This document shows positions 1 through 8,513 of a DNA stretch of 24,295 nucleotides, in pieces. Source of the stretch: Proteobacteria bacterium ST_bin11 (GTDB taxonomy: Bacteria; Pseudomonadota; Gammaproteobacteria; Methylococcales; Methylomonadaceae); contig MSXO01000073.1 in the NCBI GenBank assembly GCA_002083615.1, forward strand, positions 1 to 24,295. Reading direction: 5' to 3'. The first letter of the stretch is position 1; each line of letters opens with the position of its first letter. Below the pieces are notes generated by a model. That model was given only the letters and a program-made list of their open reading frames with translations, made no database searches and was not told where the DNA came from. Made by a program: the position numbers and the translations under genes.

Positions 1-22
1 CATCAGTGACTCCTGTTGGCCG
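1..22. repeat. Left copy of a 22-bp terminal inverted repeat
   Basis: The first 22 bases are the exact reverse complement of the last 22 (24274-24295), and the match stops there. Read outwards (minus strand), the repeat holds AGGAG, six bases, then ATG ending at position 1, so it looks like the leader and start codon of a gene outside the window. It could be the tip of an insertion sequence present in two inverted copies, an assembly boundary at a repeat, or a true element terminus. Confidence 0.8.
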
Positions 23-199
23 ATAGGTTGAGATCGCCAACGGCGGCTTTGTGGCTCTGCGGCTCACAGAGTCTAACTTCGCCGACTGGCTGCCTTGGAG
101 AGGTGCGAGAGGCAAAAATGGGCTGCTGCTGCCGACCATAATGCGGAGAACTACATTTCGGCTAGCAAAGTCCGGAGTGGGCTTTCGCTACTACCCGCA

Positions 200-553
200 T
201 TAGCACTGCAAGCTTTCAATGGCTAGCTTCCTCGCAATTTCCTCAGCCTTACAAGCAGCCTCTAGTCTAGCCAGTTCACCGCTTTTCTCCATTAGCTCGT
301 AAGAATATGCATCAACTGGTCCGTTATACTTCATCTCGCGATGGGCTGCTAAACCGTCTTCTTTTGACCACAGCGCACCTTCAGTGTTGATCCCCCGGTC
401 TTGGCTCATTTGCAAAATTGCCAGCAATTCTTTTGGCGACTTGTAAAAATAAGAACACTTGTCTTGCACCCATTCCAACGTATAAAAATCGGCATCTTCC
501 GGGTCATGCCGTTTATAAATATCAGCTATCGCCTGTAAAATTTCACGGGACAC
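200..553 (-). CDS. Hypothetical protein, 117 residues
   Basis: I do not recognise this protein. It is small, soluble-looking and rich in charged residues, with no signal peptide or membrane segment. The N-terminal half contains HDPEDADFYTLEWVQ and the C-terminal third is a probable Glu/Ala/Lys-rich helix. The start is a GTG at 553, supported by GGAG eight bases upstream, which is why I accept it as a gene. It stands alone between the left end and a long non-coding stretch, so context gives no function. Confidence 0.55.
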   Translation of the reverse strand: MSREILQAIADIYKRHDPEDADFYTLEWVQDKCSYFYKSPKELLAILQMSQDRGINTEGALWSKEDGLAAHREMKYNGPVDAYSYELMEKSGELARLEAACKAEEIARKLAIESLQC

Positions 554-1090
554 AATATTTACTCCAACTTATTTTGATCGGTTTTTTTCAAAGGCATAAA
601 TAAGGATAGCGTAACCCAACTCAGGCTATGTTTACGTGCTATCGGAGAATCGCAGCTGATCAAAGGTTCGAACATAGGTACCGATAGCGACGACCATGGG
701 CAGCGTCACCAATACAATGATTGTTCGATGCCTCATGTCCGTGTGTGACGCCCAACGTAAAGCTAACCTGTTAACTGTCACCACATCCCTAAGTCAGGCG
801 TTCGAGTCATCTTAATCTTACGTAATATTCCGTACATAACGCTTGGGCTTTCAATAATAGATTAGATTTTTGACCCAACACCAAGCCAAATCATTGGTGC
901 CAATGAGCTAGTTTGCAGTCAAAGATCATAGATTATTCTTCGGCAACTCTTGGCCTGCTGCCGGAGGCCTAGATAGATAGTCGTCTTCGAAGAAGCAAGA
1001 CTCTTAGATGCTTGGGCTTGCGTCTGCATTGGCGAAAAACGTATGTCGGGTGAGGATCGAAATAGCGCTTACAAATGCATAAGATTTTCT
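554..1090. other. Non-coding stretch downstream of umuC
   Basis: About 540 bases with no convincing open reading frame. It contains a 16-bp inverted repeat (TCATTGG, two bases, CCAATGA) at 891-906. GCCCAAC near 749 and an AACGCTTGGGC stretch near 840 resemble integron attC core sites, but no complete attC can be built from them. I see no tRNA, transposase remnant or clear terminator for umuC. Confidence 0.5.
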
Positions 1091-2371
1091 TCAAATTTGA
1101 ACCGTCAGCAGTTCCTTGATATTGGTGGTGTAGGACGGCGATTTGAATTCCTGCCGCATCTGCCAGCGCTTGCTAAGCATTTCACTCGCATAGCAAACAC
1201 TACGCTTACCATGTTTGCGGTTAATGTCGTCCAGTGCGGTCATCAGCTGATCAGATCGCAGGTTGTTTTCACCGCTGTCAAATAACGACAGCTGCGCGAC
1301 ATTTGCTGACCATAAGTCAGGCAATAGAATACCGGCACGTTGATAAGAAAAGCCGCGTCTAAAAATCCGCTTCAAACCTTGTTGAGCGGCTGCAATCAAT
1401 TGCGAGGTATCATTGGTTGGACGATCAAACGCTATGGTCGCACTGTTGGAGTATTGCGGATTGCGGGTATCAAACGGACTGGTATGAATAAACACCGTCA
1501 ATACGTGCGTGGTCAATCGCTGTTGTCGGCATTTTTCCGCAGACCGTGTGGCAAAGTGCGTGACCGCTGCGCGTAAATCATCATAATCAGTCAACCGTTC
1601 ACCAAAACTGCGCGAGGTCAGAATCTGTTTTTTCGGTGCGGGCATTTCTTCTAAGGCAATACAGGAAATACCGTTCAACTCGGTCACAATCCGTTCCATC
1701 ACTACACCAAAATGTTGACGTAGCTGTTTTGGATCAGATTGTTTCAGTGTTAGCGCATGATGAATACCGATTTGATTGAGCTTATCTTTCCAGCGCCTGG
1801 AAATACCCCAAAGGTCATCCAGCGCAATGGTTTTTAACACTGCATCGGGATCAGCAATATCGCGCCAGTCCAGAGCGGGCCCATGTTTGGAATGACCTTT
1901 TTTCGCTAACCGATTGGCTAACTTCGCTAAGGTCTTAGTTGGCGCAACGCCAATGGAAATCGGTATACCTGTCCATTGCTTTACAATCGCACAAATATCT
2001 AAGCTATATTCCGTCAGGTTTTGTGGCAGTCCGGTAAAATCCAAAAAGCATTCGTCAATGGAATACACTTCAGATCGCGGTGCAAAGCTAGATAAAATCT
2101 GCATCACACGCTGACTCATGTCGCCGTATAACGCATAGTTGCTAGAAAATACCGCAATGCCTTCTTGCTTGGCATACTGCTCAATCTTGAAATAAGCGGC
2201 ACCCATTTTGATGCCCAAAGCCTTGGCTTCATTACTTCTGGCAATCACGCAGCCATCGTTATTAGACAGCACGACCACTGGTTTGCCGTTCAGTTTTGGC
2301 TGAAAGACTCTTTCACAGCTGGCGTAAAAATTGTTGCAATCCGCAATCGCGAATATGGGTGCTGAAGTCAT
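1091..2371 (-). CDS. umuC: UmuC-type Y-family DNA polymerase (polymerase V catalytic subunit)
   Basis: Catalytic subunit of an error-prone translesion polymerase that acts with processed UmuD after DNA damage. At 426 residues it has the usual UmuC length. The catalytic carboxylates are visible: Asp11 in the DCNNFYASCERVF motif and Asp106-Glu107 in YSIDECFLDF. A sliding-clamp motif QLSLF lies near residues 358-362, ahead of the C-terminal tail. The ATG follows the umuD stop codon with no gap (TAGATG), so the two are translationally coupled. Plasmid copies of this pair (mucAB, rumAB) are common on IncC and SXT/R391-type elements, which agrees with the transfer genes here. The gene appears intact. 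Confidence 0.95.
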   Translation of the reverse strand: MTSAPIFAIADCNNFYASCERVFQPKLNGKPVVVLSNNDGCVIARSNEAKALGIKMGAAYFKIEQYAKQEGIAVFSSNYALYGDMSQRVMQILSSFAPRSEVYSIDECFLDFTGLPQNLTEYSLDICAIVKQWTGIPISIGVAPTKTLAKLANRLAKKGHSKHGPALDWRDIADPDAVLKTIALDDLWGISRRWKDKLNQIGIHHALTLKQSDPKQLRQHFGVVMERIVTELNGISCIALEEMPAPKKQILTSRSFGERLTDYDDLRAAVTHFATRSAEKCRQQRLTTHVLTVFIHTSPFDTRNPQYSNSATIAFDRPTNDTSQLIAAAQQGLKRIFRRGFSYQRAGILLPDLWSANVAQLSLFDSGENNLRSDQLMTALDDINRKHGKRSVCYASEMLSKRWQMRQEFKSPSYTTNIKELLTVQI

Positions 2372-2881
2372 CTATACCGGTAGCGAACGAATCACGTTTT
2401 TGACCACACCCCAAATATGTAACTCCATGCCTTCTTTAATCTGGAAATCAGGATAGTCGGGATTTTTTGATCGCAACCAAATTTCATCGGTAGTCGTATC
2501 TAGCGCTTTAACGGTGACTTCACCGTCGATCACCGCAACCACGATACTATTGTTGTTTGGACGTAAAGAACGATCTACCACCAACATATCACCATCATTG
2601 ATGCCTGCACCGGTCATGGAATGACCTTTTACTTTAACGAAGAAGGTGGCTGGTGGATTGCTGATGCAATGTTGATTGAGGTCTATCGTCGATTCCAAAT
2701 GATCATCAGCCGGTGATGGAAAACCCGCAGGCACTTTAGACGTGAATAACGGCAATTCAATCGTACTCAATTGCTGTTGAGGTTCCAGAATCGGCAGTTC
2801 CAGATCGTCAGACCATAGTGCAGCACTAATCAATGGCTTCGTATTGCGTGGTTGATAGCTTGATATAGAAATGACGCTCAT
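2372..2881 (-). CDS. umuD: UmuD-type self-cleaving SOS protein
   Basis: S24/LexA-family autoprotease whose RecA-stimulated self-cleavage yields the active partner of UmuC. From the ATG at 2881 the protein has 169 residues. The cleavage site is Ala52-Gly53 in VPAGFPSPADD, the catalytic Ser88 lies in GHSMT, and the general base Lys125 in EVTVKAL. The frame opens further upstream only with a TTG at 2917; I prefer 2881, which has GGGA about eight bases upstream. Even so the N-terminal arm before the cleavage site is about twice as long as in E. coli UmuD. It is divergent from an SRAP gene across a region with a 20-bp palindrome. Confidence 0.93.
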   Translation of the reverse strand: MSVISISSYQPRNTKPLISAALWSDDLELPILEPQQQLSTIELPLFTSKVPAGFPSPADDHLESTIDLNQHCISNPPATFFVKVKGHSMTGAGINDGDMLVVDRSLRPNNNSIVVAVIDGEVTVKALDTTTDEIWLRSKNPDYPDFQIKEGMELHIWGVVKNVIRSLPV

Positions 2882-2989
2882 GCTTATATCCCAAATTCGT
2901 GGTTCTGATGAGGGCAAGCAGTGTACCTCAAAAACGGAATTGTTTTGTATTTGTTCTTATTGCTCAATGAGTTTGGTTGTTACGCATTT

Positions 2990-3009
2990 CTGACGTTTAA
3001 TAACGTCAG
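2990..3009. promoter_or_regulatory. Perfect palindrome between umuDC and the SRAP gene, candidate operator
   Basis: CTGACGTTTAATAACGTCAG has 8-bp arms around TAAT. It lies in the shared upstream region of two divergent DNA-damage genes, 25 bases before the SRAP start. It has the outer CTG...CAG of LexA boxes, but the spacing is 14 rather than the 10 of the E. coli box, so assigning it to LexA is an inference. It could also be bound by another repressor. Confidence 0.5.
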
Positions 3010-3033
3010 TCATTTATCACGGAGGCATGGGCA

Positions 3034-3687
3034 ATGTGCGGTCGTTATCAGCTCACAGCAACCCCTGAAAGCATTGCTGAACATTTTGAGTTGCCACGCT
3101 TGCCTCGCTTTCAAGCTAGCTACAACATTACCCCTGCGCAAAAAATCCTGTGCATCGTTGAGCTAGACGATAAATCGCTAAAATCGGTAAACCTGTTTTG
3201 GGGGTTAGTGCCGTCATGGTCAAAAGATGATAAACACAGCCATCACCTCATCAACGCACGAGCAGAAACCATTAGAGAGAAACCCAGTTTTCGTGCTGCC
3301 TTCCATAAGCGACGCAGCTTAGTCGTCGCAAGAGGTTTTTATGAGTGGCAGAAATTGGAAACGCATAAACAAGCGTTTCATATCCACCGGCAAGACAATC
3401 AGTTATTTGCCTTTGCTGGACTTTGGGAACATTGGGAGCACGAAGCGCAAACACTCTATTCCTGTACCATCATCACGACCGCTGCAACGCAACTGATGCA
3501 ACCGATTCATGAACGTATGCCGGTGATCATGCCTGTAAACCATTACCGGGATTGGTTGGATAAATCCGCCACTGACAATGACGTGTTTCAATTACTGGAT
3601 AATCAGGCGTACGCTGATATGACTACAACACCGATCAGCGATTATGTAAACAATCCAAGGCATGATGATGAGCGGTGTATTGAATAA
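3034..3687 (+). CDS. SRAP-domain protein (YedK/HMCES family), abasic-site shield
   Basis: Family members bind abasic sites in single-stranded DNA and form a thiazolidine crosslink through Cys2, protecting the lesion. This 217-residue protein has the full active site: Cys2 right after Met, Asn74 and Arg76 in LINARAET, Glu104 in GFYEW, and His159 in HERMPV. GGAGG eight bases upstream fixes the start so that Cys2 becomes the N-terminal residue once Met is removed. Its pairing with divergent umuDC makes a compact lesion-handling module. Such genes are frequent on mobile elements, perhaps because transfer passes through single-stranded DNA; that link is inference. Confidence 0.93.
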   Translation: MCGRYQLTATPESIAEHFELPRLPRFQASYNITPAQKILCIVELDDKSLKSVNLFWGLVPSWSKDDKHSHHLINARAETIREKPSFRAAFHKRRSLVVARGFYEWQKLETHKQAFHIHRQDNQLFAFAGLWEHWEHEAQTLYSCTIITTAATQLMQPIHERMPVIMPVNHYRDWLDKSATDNDVFQLLDNQAYADMTTTPISDYVNNPRHDDERCIE

Positions 3688-3815
3688 CTTCTGGTCATGT
3701 AGTTTGGCCGTTCAAAGCTGAATCTTATTCATTCTGCTCTACTGAAATTAACGGAGGTGTTATCGGTAGACAAGGCTAATAAAACACGCCTTTTTATTTC
3801 TTAGGAGCCATTTAG

Positions 3816-4559
3816 ATGCTGAAAAGATGCTGGTTTGGTATTTATGTTGTATTGCTACCCAGTCTTGGATGGTCGAATGATTTCTCGACTATCCAGGACA
3901 ATATCAAACCCGGCAACATTGTCATCATCGGCGAAAGCCACCAAAGACCGGAATCAACACAGCTTTTCGCGCGTCTGGTTGATGCGACCCTGGAAAGACA
4001 TCAATGCTTGACTGTCGGACTCGAAATTAACCGCAATCAACAACCCGTCATCGATGCTGTAACCCAGGGTGAAACACAGGTAGCGGAGATTAAAATACCG
4101 TATGCCATCGATCATCCTGGACTGCGAAAACTGATTGATTATCTGGTCACGCTCAAATCGAAATTTCCATGCTTGGGCATCGAGGCCATTGACGCCGATC
4201 AAGACCGCGACGTAAATATGGCCAATCGGTTGTCCGAGTTCTCGCGCGAAAAGCCGATATTGGTTTTGCTGGGTGGACTGCACACATTGAAAAAGGTTAA
4301 GTGGACGGTCAAAAGCGGAGAACCCTTTGTTGCCGAGATACTGGCTAGCCATGGCTATCAAGTTAATTCCTATCCGCAAAATTGGCAGCCTGAGAGGTGC
4401 AAGAACGGACAGGGAAGATCAAGCCGATACGTTAATGCCGACGATCCGGAAGCATTGCAGATTCTGAATGAGTCCTTCATGTCGCTGATCAACGCCCAAC
4501 GTCACCGATCAACGCAGGATGTTGTCGATGGGTTTTTGCTTTGGGAATGCGATCTTTAG
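3816..4559 (+). CDS. Exported GxxH-motif protein of the TIKI/ChaN-like superfamily
   Basis: A 247-residue protein with a probable signal peptide (residues 1-20, ending near GWSND), so likely periplasmic or outer-membrane. It carries GESH at 39-42, a GLE motif at 68-70 and GGLHT at 153-157, the spaced His/Glu signatures of the superfamily that includes ChaN/PhuW haem-binding proteins, TraB/PrgY and TIKI proteases. AGGAG eight bases upstream supports the start. It stands alone on the plus strand between the SOS module and the 3' end of the tra operon. Whether it binds haem or cleaves peptides cannot be told. TraB/PrgY relatives shut off pheromone in enterococcal conjugation, but this is not evidence of that role here. 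Confidence 0.7.
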   Translation: MLKRCWFGIYVVLLPSLGWSNDFSTIQDNIKPGNIVIIGESHQRPESTQLFARLVDATLERHQCLTVGLEINRNQQPVIDAVTQGETQVAEIKIPYAIDHPGLRKLIDYLVTLKSKFPCLGIEAIDADQDRDVNMANRLSEFSREKPILVLLGGLHTLKKVKWTVKSGEPFVAEILASHGYQVNSYPQNWQPERCKNGQGRSSRYVNADDPEALQILNESFMSLINAQRHRSTQDVVDGFLLWECDL

Positions 4560-4789
4560 TTGTTTTTCCGACGAGTCAATCATGATGCTTGTGGCTGCAG
4601 CTCTCGAAGGCGCACTAATCGCACCACTGAGTGACTTTTTAACAAGCAATAATCCTCGCAGCCCGGCTTTTGACCATGACCGCGAGGGTATGCCAGCTGA
4701 TTCAAGCCATTTCATGTAAATTCTGGGCGCTACATCTGACCCTCTTCAAAGGCCATCAGGCTGCCATCATCATGTTCAACCCAAATCAC

Positions 4790-5929
4790 TCAGCATATAA
4801 AGAATGTTTGAGGCTCCTCTGGTTCCAATTGCCTGGACATCGATTCACAATAGTGATCGAAATGTCCCGTGAACTCGATGGCAGGAAGAAGATTGTTGTC
4901 AATCACGTGAGGAATATTGAGATTGGTCAGTAGCCCGTTGATGTCTTCGAATACTGACTTAGCGTCATCGGTTGTCAAGAGCGGCCAAACGTAAACGGTT
5001 GACAATTCTTTTTCACGATCAAAAAAAGCCGCCCGTATTTCGGTGGGTATGTCATCGACACCGTGTTTACTGAGCACGACTTTTGACACGGGGTATTCTT
5101 GGGCTTTCATATTTAGCTTATAGAAGATATCAAGCTCATTGAGTAAATGAATCCCGCGCGAGGCGGCAATACTGAGTGGATTGGGTTTTTCAATCTCCCA
5201 GACGTTGTGACCGGTTTGTTCATCCATCTCCTCTTTAAAGGCCTCTGACCATTCTTCGGCAAATTCCCCAAAGTCATCCGATTTGGGCTGTTCACAAAAA
5301 AGAGGCGTTAATGCCTGATCGCTAATCACCACACCCACCAGGAATCGCAAAATGAGGTCCCCCTCCGGATTCTCCGAGGGCTTCATAACAAAAGAACGGC
5401 GTGATTCCGATGTTGGAATTTCGCCTTCGGCTTGCTCGATCAACTGCTGGTTGATCTGGCGAATTTGGCTAGGTAACCAGTTGATGTCTTCAAGGGTGAA
5501 TAATTCGTCGTGAATGGCGAGGGCTTGTCTATCGTTGATCAGCCCATGGCTTTGAAGCAATTGTCTAATGCGTTCGGGGTCTTCAATACGCTTAGGTAAA
5601 GCCTTTTCAGGATGGGACTCGATGACCATCGGGATGGCGAATACGATCGACTCTGCATTCGGCATAGACGGCAATCTCACCCGAATCCGTTCGGCGAGCG
5701 AAACAATGCGCTCATTTAATAGCGAAAATACGTGCAAACCTTCCGATTGTCGTAAAGCGCTTACCAAAATATCGTCCTGGCTATTTGCAATACAGGACTC
5801 AATAAACGCTCGAAAAAGTGAATCGAGCTCAGGCGACGTTGGGTACAGAGCGACTTTCTTAGCGGTTAACGTAATGTATTTAACCAAAGGATCCGACGTA
5901 GCGGTGTCGTTAATAGAACGGTTTAACAT
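4790..5929 (-). CDS. Unknown 379-residue protein at the end of the traI-traD operon
   Basis: I do not recognise a family. The frame extends upstream to a GTG at 5971, but the ATG at 5929 has AGGAG seven bases upstream and is the better start. The protein is acidic and probably cytoplasmic, with no signal peptide or clear membrane helix. A strongly acidic patch (DDFGEFAEEWSEAFKEEMDE) lies in the middle. It follows the DUF4400 gene by about 110 bases on the same strand. In SXT-type elements the pilus-assembly genes (traL, traE, traK) come next, so its presence here is unusual. It may be a transfer accessory protein or an inserted cargo gene. Confidence 0.75.
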   Translation of the reverse strand: MLNRSINDTATSDPLVKYITLTAKKVALYPTSPELDSLFRAFIESCIANSQDDILVSALRQSEGLHVFSLLNERIVSLAERIRVRLPSMPNAESIVFAIPMVIESHPEKALPKRIEDPERIRQLLQSHGLINDRQALAIHDELFTLEDINWLPSQIRQINQQLIEQAEGEIPTSESRRSFVMKPSENPEGDLILRFLVGVVISDQALTPLFCEQPKSDDFGEFAEEWSEAFKEEMDEQTGHNVWEIEKPNPLSIAASRGIHLLNELDIFYKLNMKAQEYPVSKVVLSKHGVDDIPTEIRAAFFDREKELSTVYVWPLLTTDDAKSVFEDINGLLTNLNIPHVIDNNLLPAIEFTGHFDHYCESMSRQLEPEEPQTFFIC

Positions 5930-6039
5930 GATAATGCTCCTGGGTTGTGTTGAGGTTGAGGGGTAAAACACGTTTGGGGTTATGCGCCGGATGTGTGTTG
6001 ATCATGCCGTGCAGAAAACAGATGACATTCATGGAACAC

Positions 6040-6672
6040 CTACACCCGCTTTTGCGTGTTGGCCAACAGTACGTTGACGGCGTAGGTGACGACAAAGACA
6101 CCTACTGGCACAGCTTGCGGTGGAATCGGAAACGGCAGTGTCAAACTGACCAGCAGCAGATACAGCGCACCCAGAATCAGATAAAGGCTGTAGCGATGCG
6201 CCATGGGGCTGGGGTAATCGAAGTTGGTCTGGCTGATCTTGCGCCGCACCAGTCCGTCGACGACAAACGGCAGCAAGGCAGCTGCCAAGTACGGTAACCA
6301 GATGCAGGCGGTGGTCAGGCGCTTGATCATTTGATAGATCGTGTCCCACAGTACGTTGAGCCGGCTTTCGATAAAGGGAAACAAATCGTTACGCCCCACA
6401 TCCTCGAAGCCTTTGGACATCTGCCGTTCGCGCTCGGTGGGGATGAAGTAGCGGAACACGCTGTCGCGGATGCCGGTGGTGACGAACAAGCGATCAAACC
6501 AGCGCTGCGCGGTGTGGCTGATCTGTGATTCTTTATCGGCGCCAAAATAACCGATCATCATCTGATCTTCGGCACGCTGCAGTTCGCGCGTCCAGCGGTC
6601 GGACACAAAACTGGCCACCAGGATCACTTCCAGTAGCCAAAGCATCAGGCTGAACAACAGATTGCGGGTCAT
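6040..6672 (-). CDS. DUF4400 integrating-conjugative-element membrane protein
   Basis: An inner-membrane protein of 210 residues with likely membrane helices near residues 4-22, 117-140, 161-181 and 187-204. Size, topology and position straight after TraD match the DUF4400 proteins found next to traD in SXT/R391-, IncC- and ICE-type transfer regions. Its start overlaps the traD stop by four bases (ATGA), so the two are translationally coupled. The molecular role is not established; its constant partnership with TraD suggests it assists coupling of the DNA to the secretion channel. Confidence 0.82.
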   Translation of the reverse strand: MTRNLLFSLMLWLLEVILVASFVSDRWTRELQRAEDQMMIGYFGADKESQISHTAQRWFDRLFVTTGIRDSVFRYFIPTERERQMSKGFEDVGRNDLFPFIESRLNVLWDTIYQMIKRLTTACIWLPYLAAALLPFVVDGLVRRKISQTNFDYPSPMAHRYSLYLILGALYLLLVSLTLPFPIPPQAVPVGVFVVTYAVNVLLANTQKRV

Positions 6673-8513
6673 GAGCTCGCACCTTGGCGATTCTGTTGTC
6701 GGTCCAGTTCCGATTGCAGTATCGGCAAGCGACCTTTGACGATGCGGCCGCCGGATAACTTGGCGATGTAATGCAAGTCCGGCAGTTGTCCGAGTAACTG
6801 CGGTGCGAACAAATCACCTTCTTCCTCCATCAGGCGTTCACCAACATTGCCGGAAAACACTGTGGGATTGGTCGCGCTAGTCGCTACGCCTTGGGTGCGC
6901 ATGATGTATTTCAAGCGGGTTTTTGGCAGGTTGTCGGTGATGTACTGCTGTGTTTCGCTATCCATGATGCGCAGGGCAATCAGGTTGTTGACGTTACCCA
7001 GCACTTGCCGGGCTTTGTCCTGAGAACCGGTGCGGGCGGCAAAGTCGGCAAAAGTCTGGGTGGCGATGAACAAGCGAATCTTGGCACCGCGGCCTTTGTT
7101 CAACACCTGAATGAAGGGATCGTTGATGACTTCGGCGGCTTCGTCGACAAACACATTCACGGGTCTATCCGAGACGCCGTAGTTGTAGCGATCGCCGGCG
7201 ACAGCGGCCAAGTCGGCTAACAGAATCGATCCAATGGCGCTACCCACCATGCCGTCCGATAACGAATCCAGGCCGATGTAAGCAACCTGGGCCTTTTCGA
7301 TGATATGGCCGGTATTGGTGATGGGACGCAAATCATCCACGTCGTGGGGATTGGGTGACAGCAAAGGCCCCAAAGAACCCGAGGTCAGCATGTTCATGAT
7401 CGGAATCAAGGAGGCGACCATCTTGCTGAAGTGCGCTCGGTCGTGTTCGAACAAGGACAACAAGCCTTCCAAATCCAGATTCGGCAATTGATATTGCACG
7501 ACCTCTCGGTAAAACCGCACCAATCCCAACGCTTTGGAATCGATGTCCTTGGCATTCTTCAGGTAAGGTCGCGCCTCGTGTCGCCAATGGCCCAGGTTGT
7601 TGTCGAAATAGCGTTCCAAGGCTTGAATCACCAGTGTCGAAGGACCGCCTTCCAGGTAACGGCGCAGTTTGACCAGGGTTGGCCGTTCCTCGATCACCAT
7701 CAAACCCTGAATCACGTTATCCAGGGATTTTTGACCAAAGGCCTTGAAGGGATCGTTACTGCTTTCGCTAGGCGAAATGGCGCTGATGCGACTGGCGATT
7801 TCCGAAGGCCGGTTGAAATTGTGTAAGGGATCCAGACGCACGCTGTCTTCCGGAAACGCCGGGTGGAAATACACGAAGCGATCCGGGCGCTTGGCCAAGG
7901 CACAAGCCCGTTTGGCACAGGCCATCAAATCCTTGTCGCCTTTGGGATCGATGATGATCACCGCTTCGCCCCGCAATACCGCTTGGGTCACCAACACATC
8001 AAAGGCGCGCGTTTTACCGGCACCGGTGGTACCGACTAGTAGCGTATGGCCGGCGGTATGCTGCAAGGGCTGACGAATGTCGCCTTCGGACACTTCCAGG
8101 CCATGTATCCAGGCCGAGCCCATCCGTTGATGATCGCTGGGAATCAGCGTCGAGACATCGCGTTTCAAAATCTCATAGGCCAATTGCGCATGCTTTTGCA
8201 CCCAATCGAATCCCCAACCGAACCACAAGGCCTCGGGGTTGCGATTCACCAGGGTGACAAGCTTTTCGGCATCCAGGTATTGGAACCGAAACTGTCGCAA
8301 CCGGCGTTTGCGGTACCAAAGACTCAAGGCCGGCGACAATCGCCAACACGCCATGACCCCGCACGCCGTCATCAACCAGTCGAAGGGTTCGCGTGGCAAG
8401 CCCGACCAGCGACTCGTGAAATGCGCCAAACCGGCACCGCCTAGCCAGCCCGAGATGGCATACACCTCGAAGATGGGCCGCCAGGGAAATTGGTAGTCGT
8501 AATCGGATTTCAT
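6669..8513 (-). CDS. traD: TraD conjugative coupling protein (SXT/TOL type)
   Basis: A hexameric VirD4-class ATPase that brings the relaxase-DNA complex to the type IV secretion channel. At 614 residues it fits the SXT/TOL TraD subfamily. Two membrane segments lie in the first 65 residues, the Walker A motif GTTGAGKT is at 161-168, a DPKGD motif follows near 189-193, and the Walker B-like NVFVDEAAEVI is near residue 454. The ATG overlaps the traI stop by four bases and the gene's end overlaps the DUF4400 start, so the three form one translational unit. It appears intact. Confidence 0.95.
   Translation of the reverse strand: MKSDYDYQFPWRPIFEVYAISGWLGGAGLAHFTSRWSGLPREPFDWLMTACGVMACWRLSPALSLWYRKRRLRQFRFQYLDAEKLVTLVNRNPEALWFGWGFDWVQKHAQLAYEILKRDVSTLIPSDHQRMGSAWIHGLEVSEGDIRQPLQHTAGHTLLVGTTGAGKTRAFDVLVTQAVLRGEAVIIIDPKGDKDLMACAKRACALAKRPDRFVYFHPAFPEDSVRLDPLHNFNRPSEIASRISAISPSESSNDPFKAFGQKSLDNVIQGLMVIEERPTLVKLRRYLEGGPSTLVIQALERYFDNNLGHWRHEARPYLKNAKDIDSKALGLVRFYREVVQYQLPNLDLEGLLSLFEHDRAHFSKMVASLIPIMNMLTSGSLGPLLSPNPHDVDDLRPITNTGHIIEKAQVAYIGLDSLSDGMVGSAIGSILLADLAAVAGDRYNYGVSDRPVNVFVDEAAEVINDPFIQVLNKGRGAKIRLFIATQTFADFAARTGSQDKARQVLGNVNNLIALRIMDSETQQYITDNLPKTRLKYIMRTQGVATSATNPTVFSGNVGERLMEEEGDLFAPQLLGQLPDLHYIAKLSGGRIVKGRLPILQSELDRQQNRQGASS

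Noticed and set aside
745..850. Possible integron attC site (GCCCAAC at 749, AACGCTTGGGC near 840)
   Set aside because: Only one core site fits the consensus, the other has a mismatch, and the inner L boxes do not pair convincingly; no integron integrase is present.
3772..3797. AAGGC/GCCTT hairpin followed by T-run as a terminator of the SRAP gene
   Set aside because: The stem is only five base pairs with an 11-base loop, too weak to call.
4519..4719. 66-codon plus-strand frame and opposite 68-codon frame after the GxxH gene
   Set aside because: Overlaps the end of a well-supported gene, has no ribosome binding site that I can see, and resembles no known protein.
6891..8496. Several long plus-strand frames opposite traD
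   Set aside because: Shadow frames of a strongly coding minus-strand gene with no ribosome binding sites or recognisable domains.
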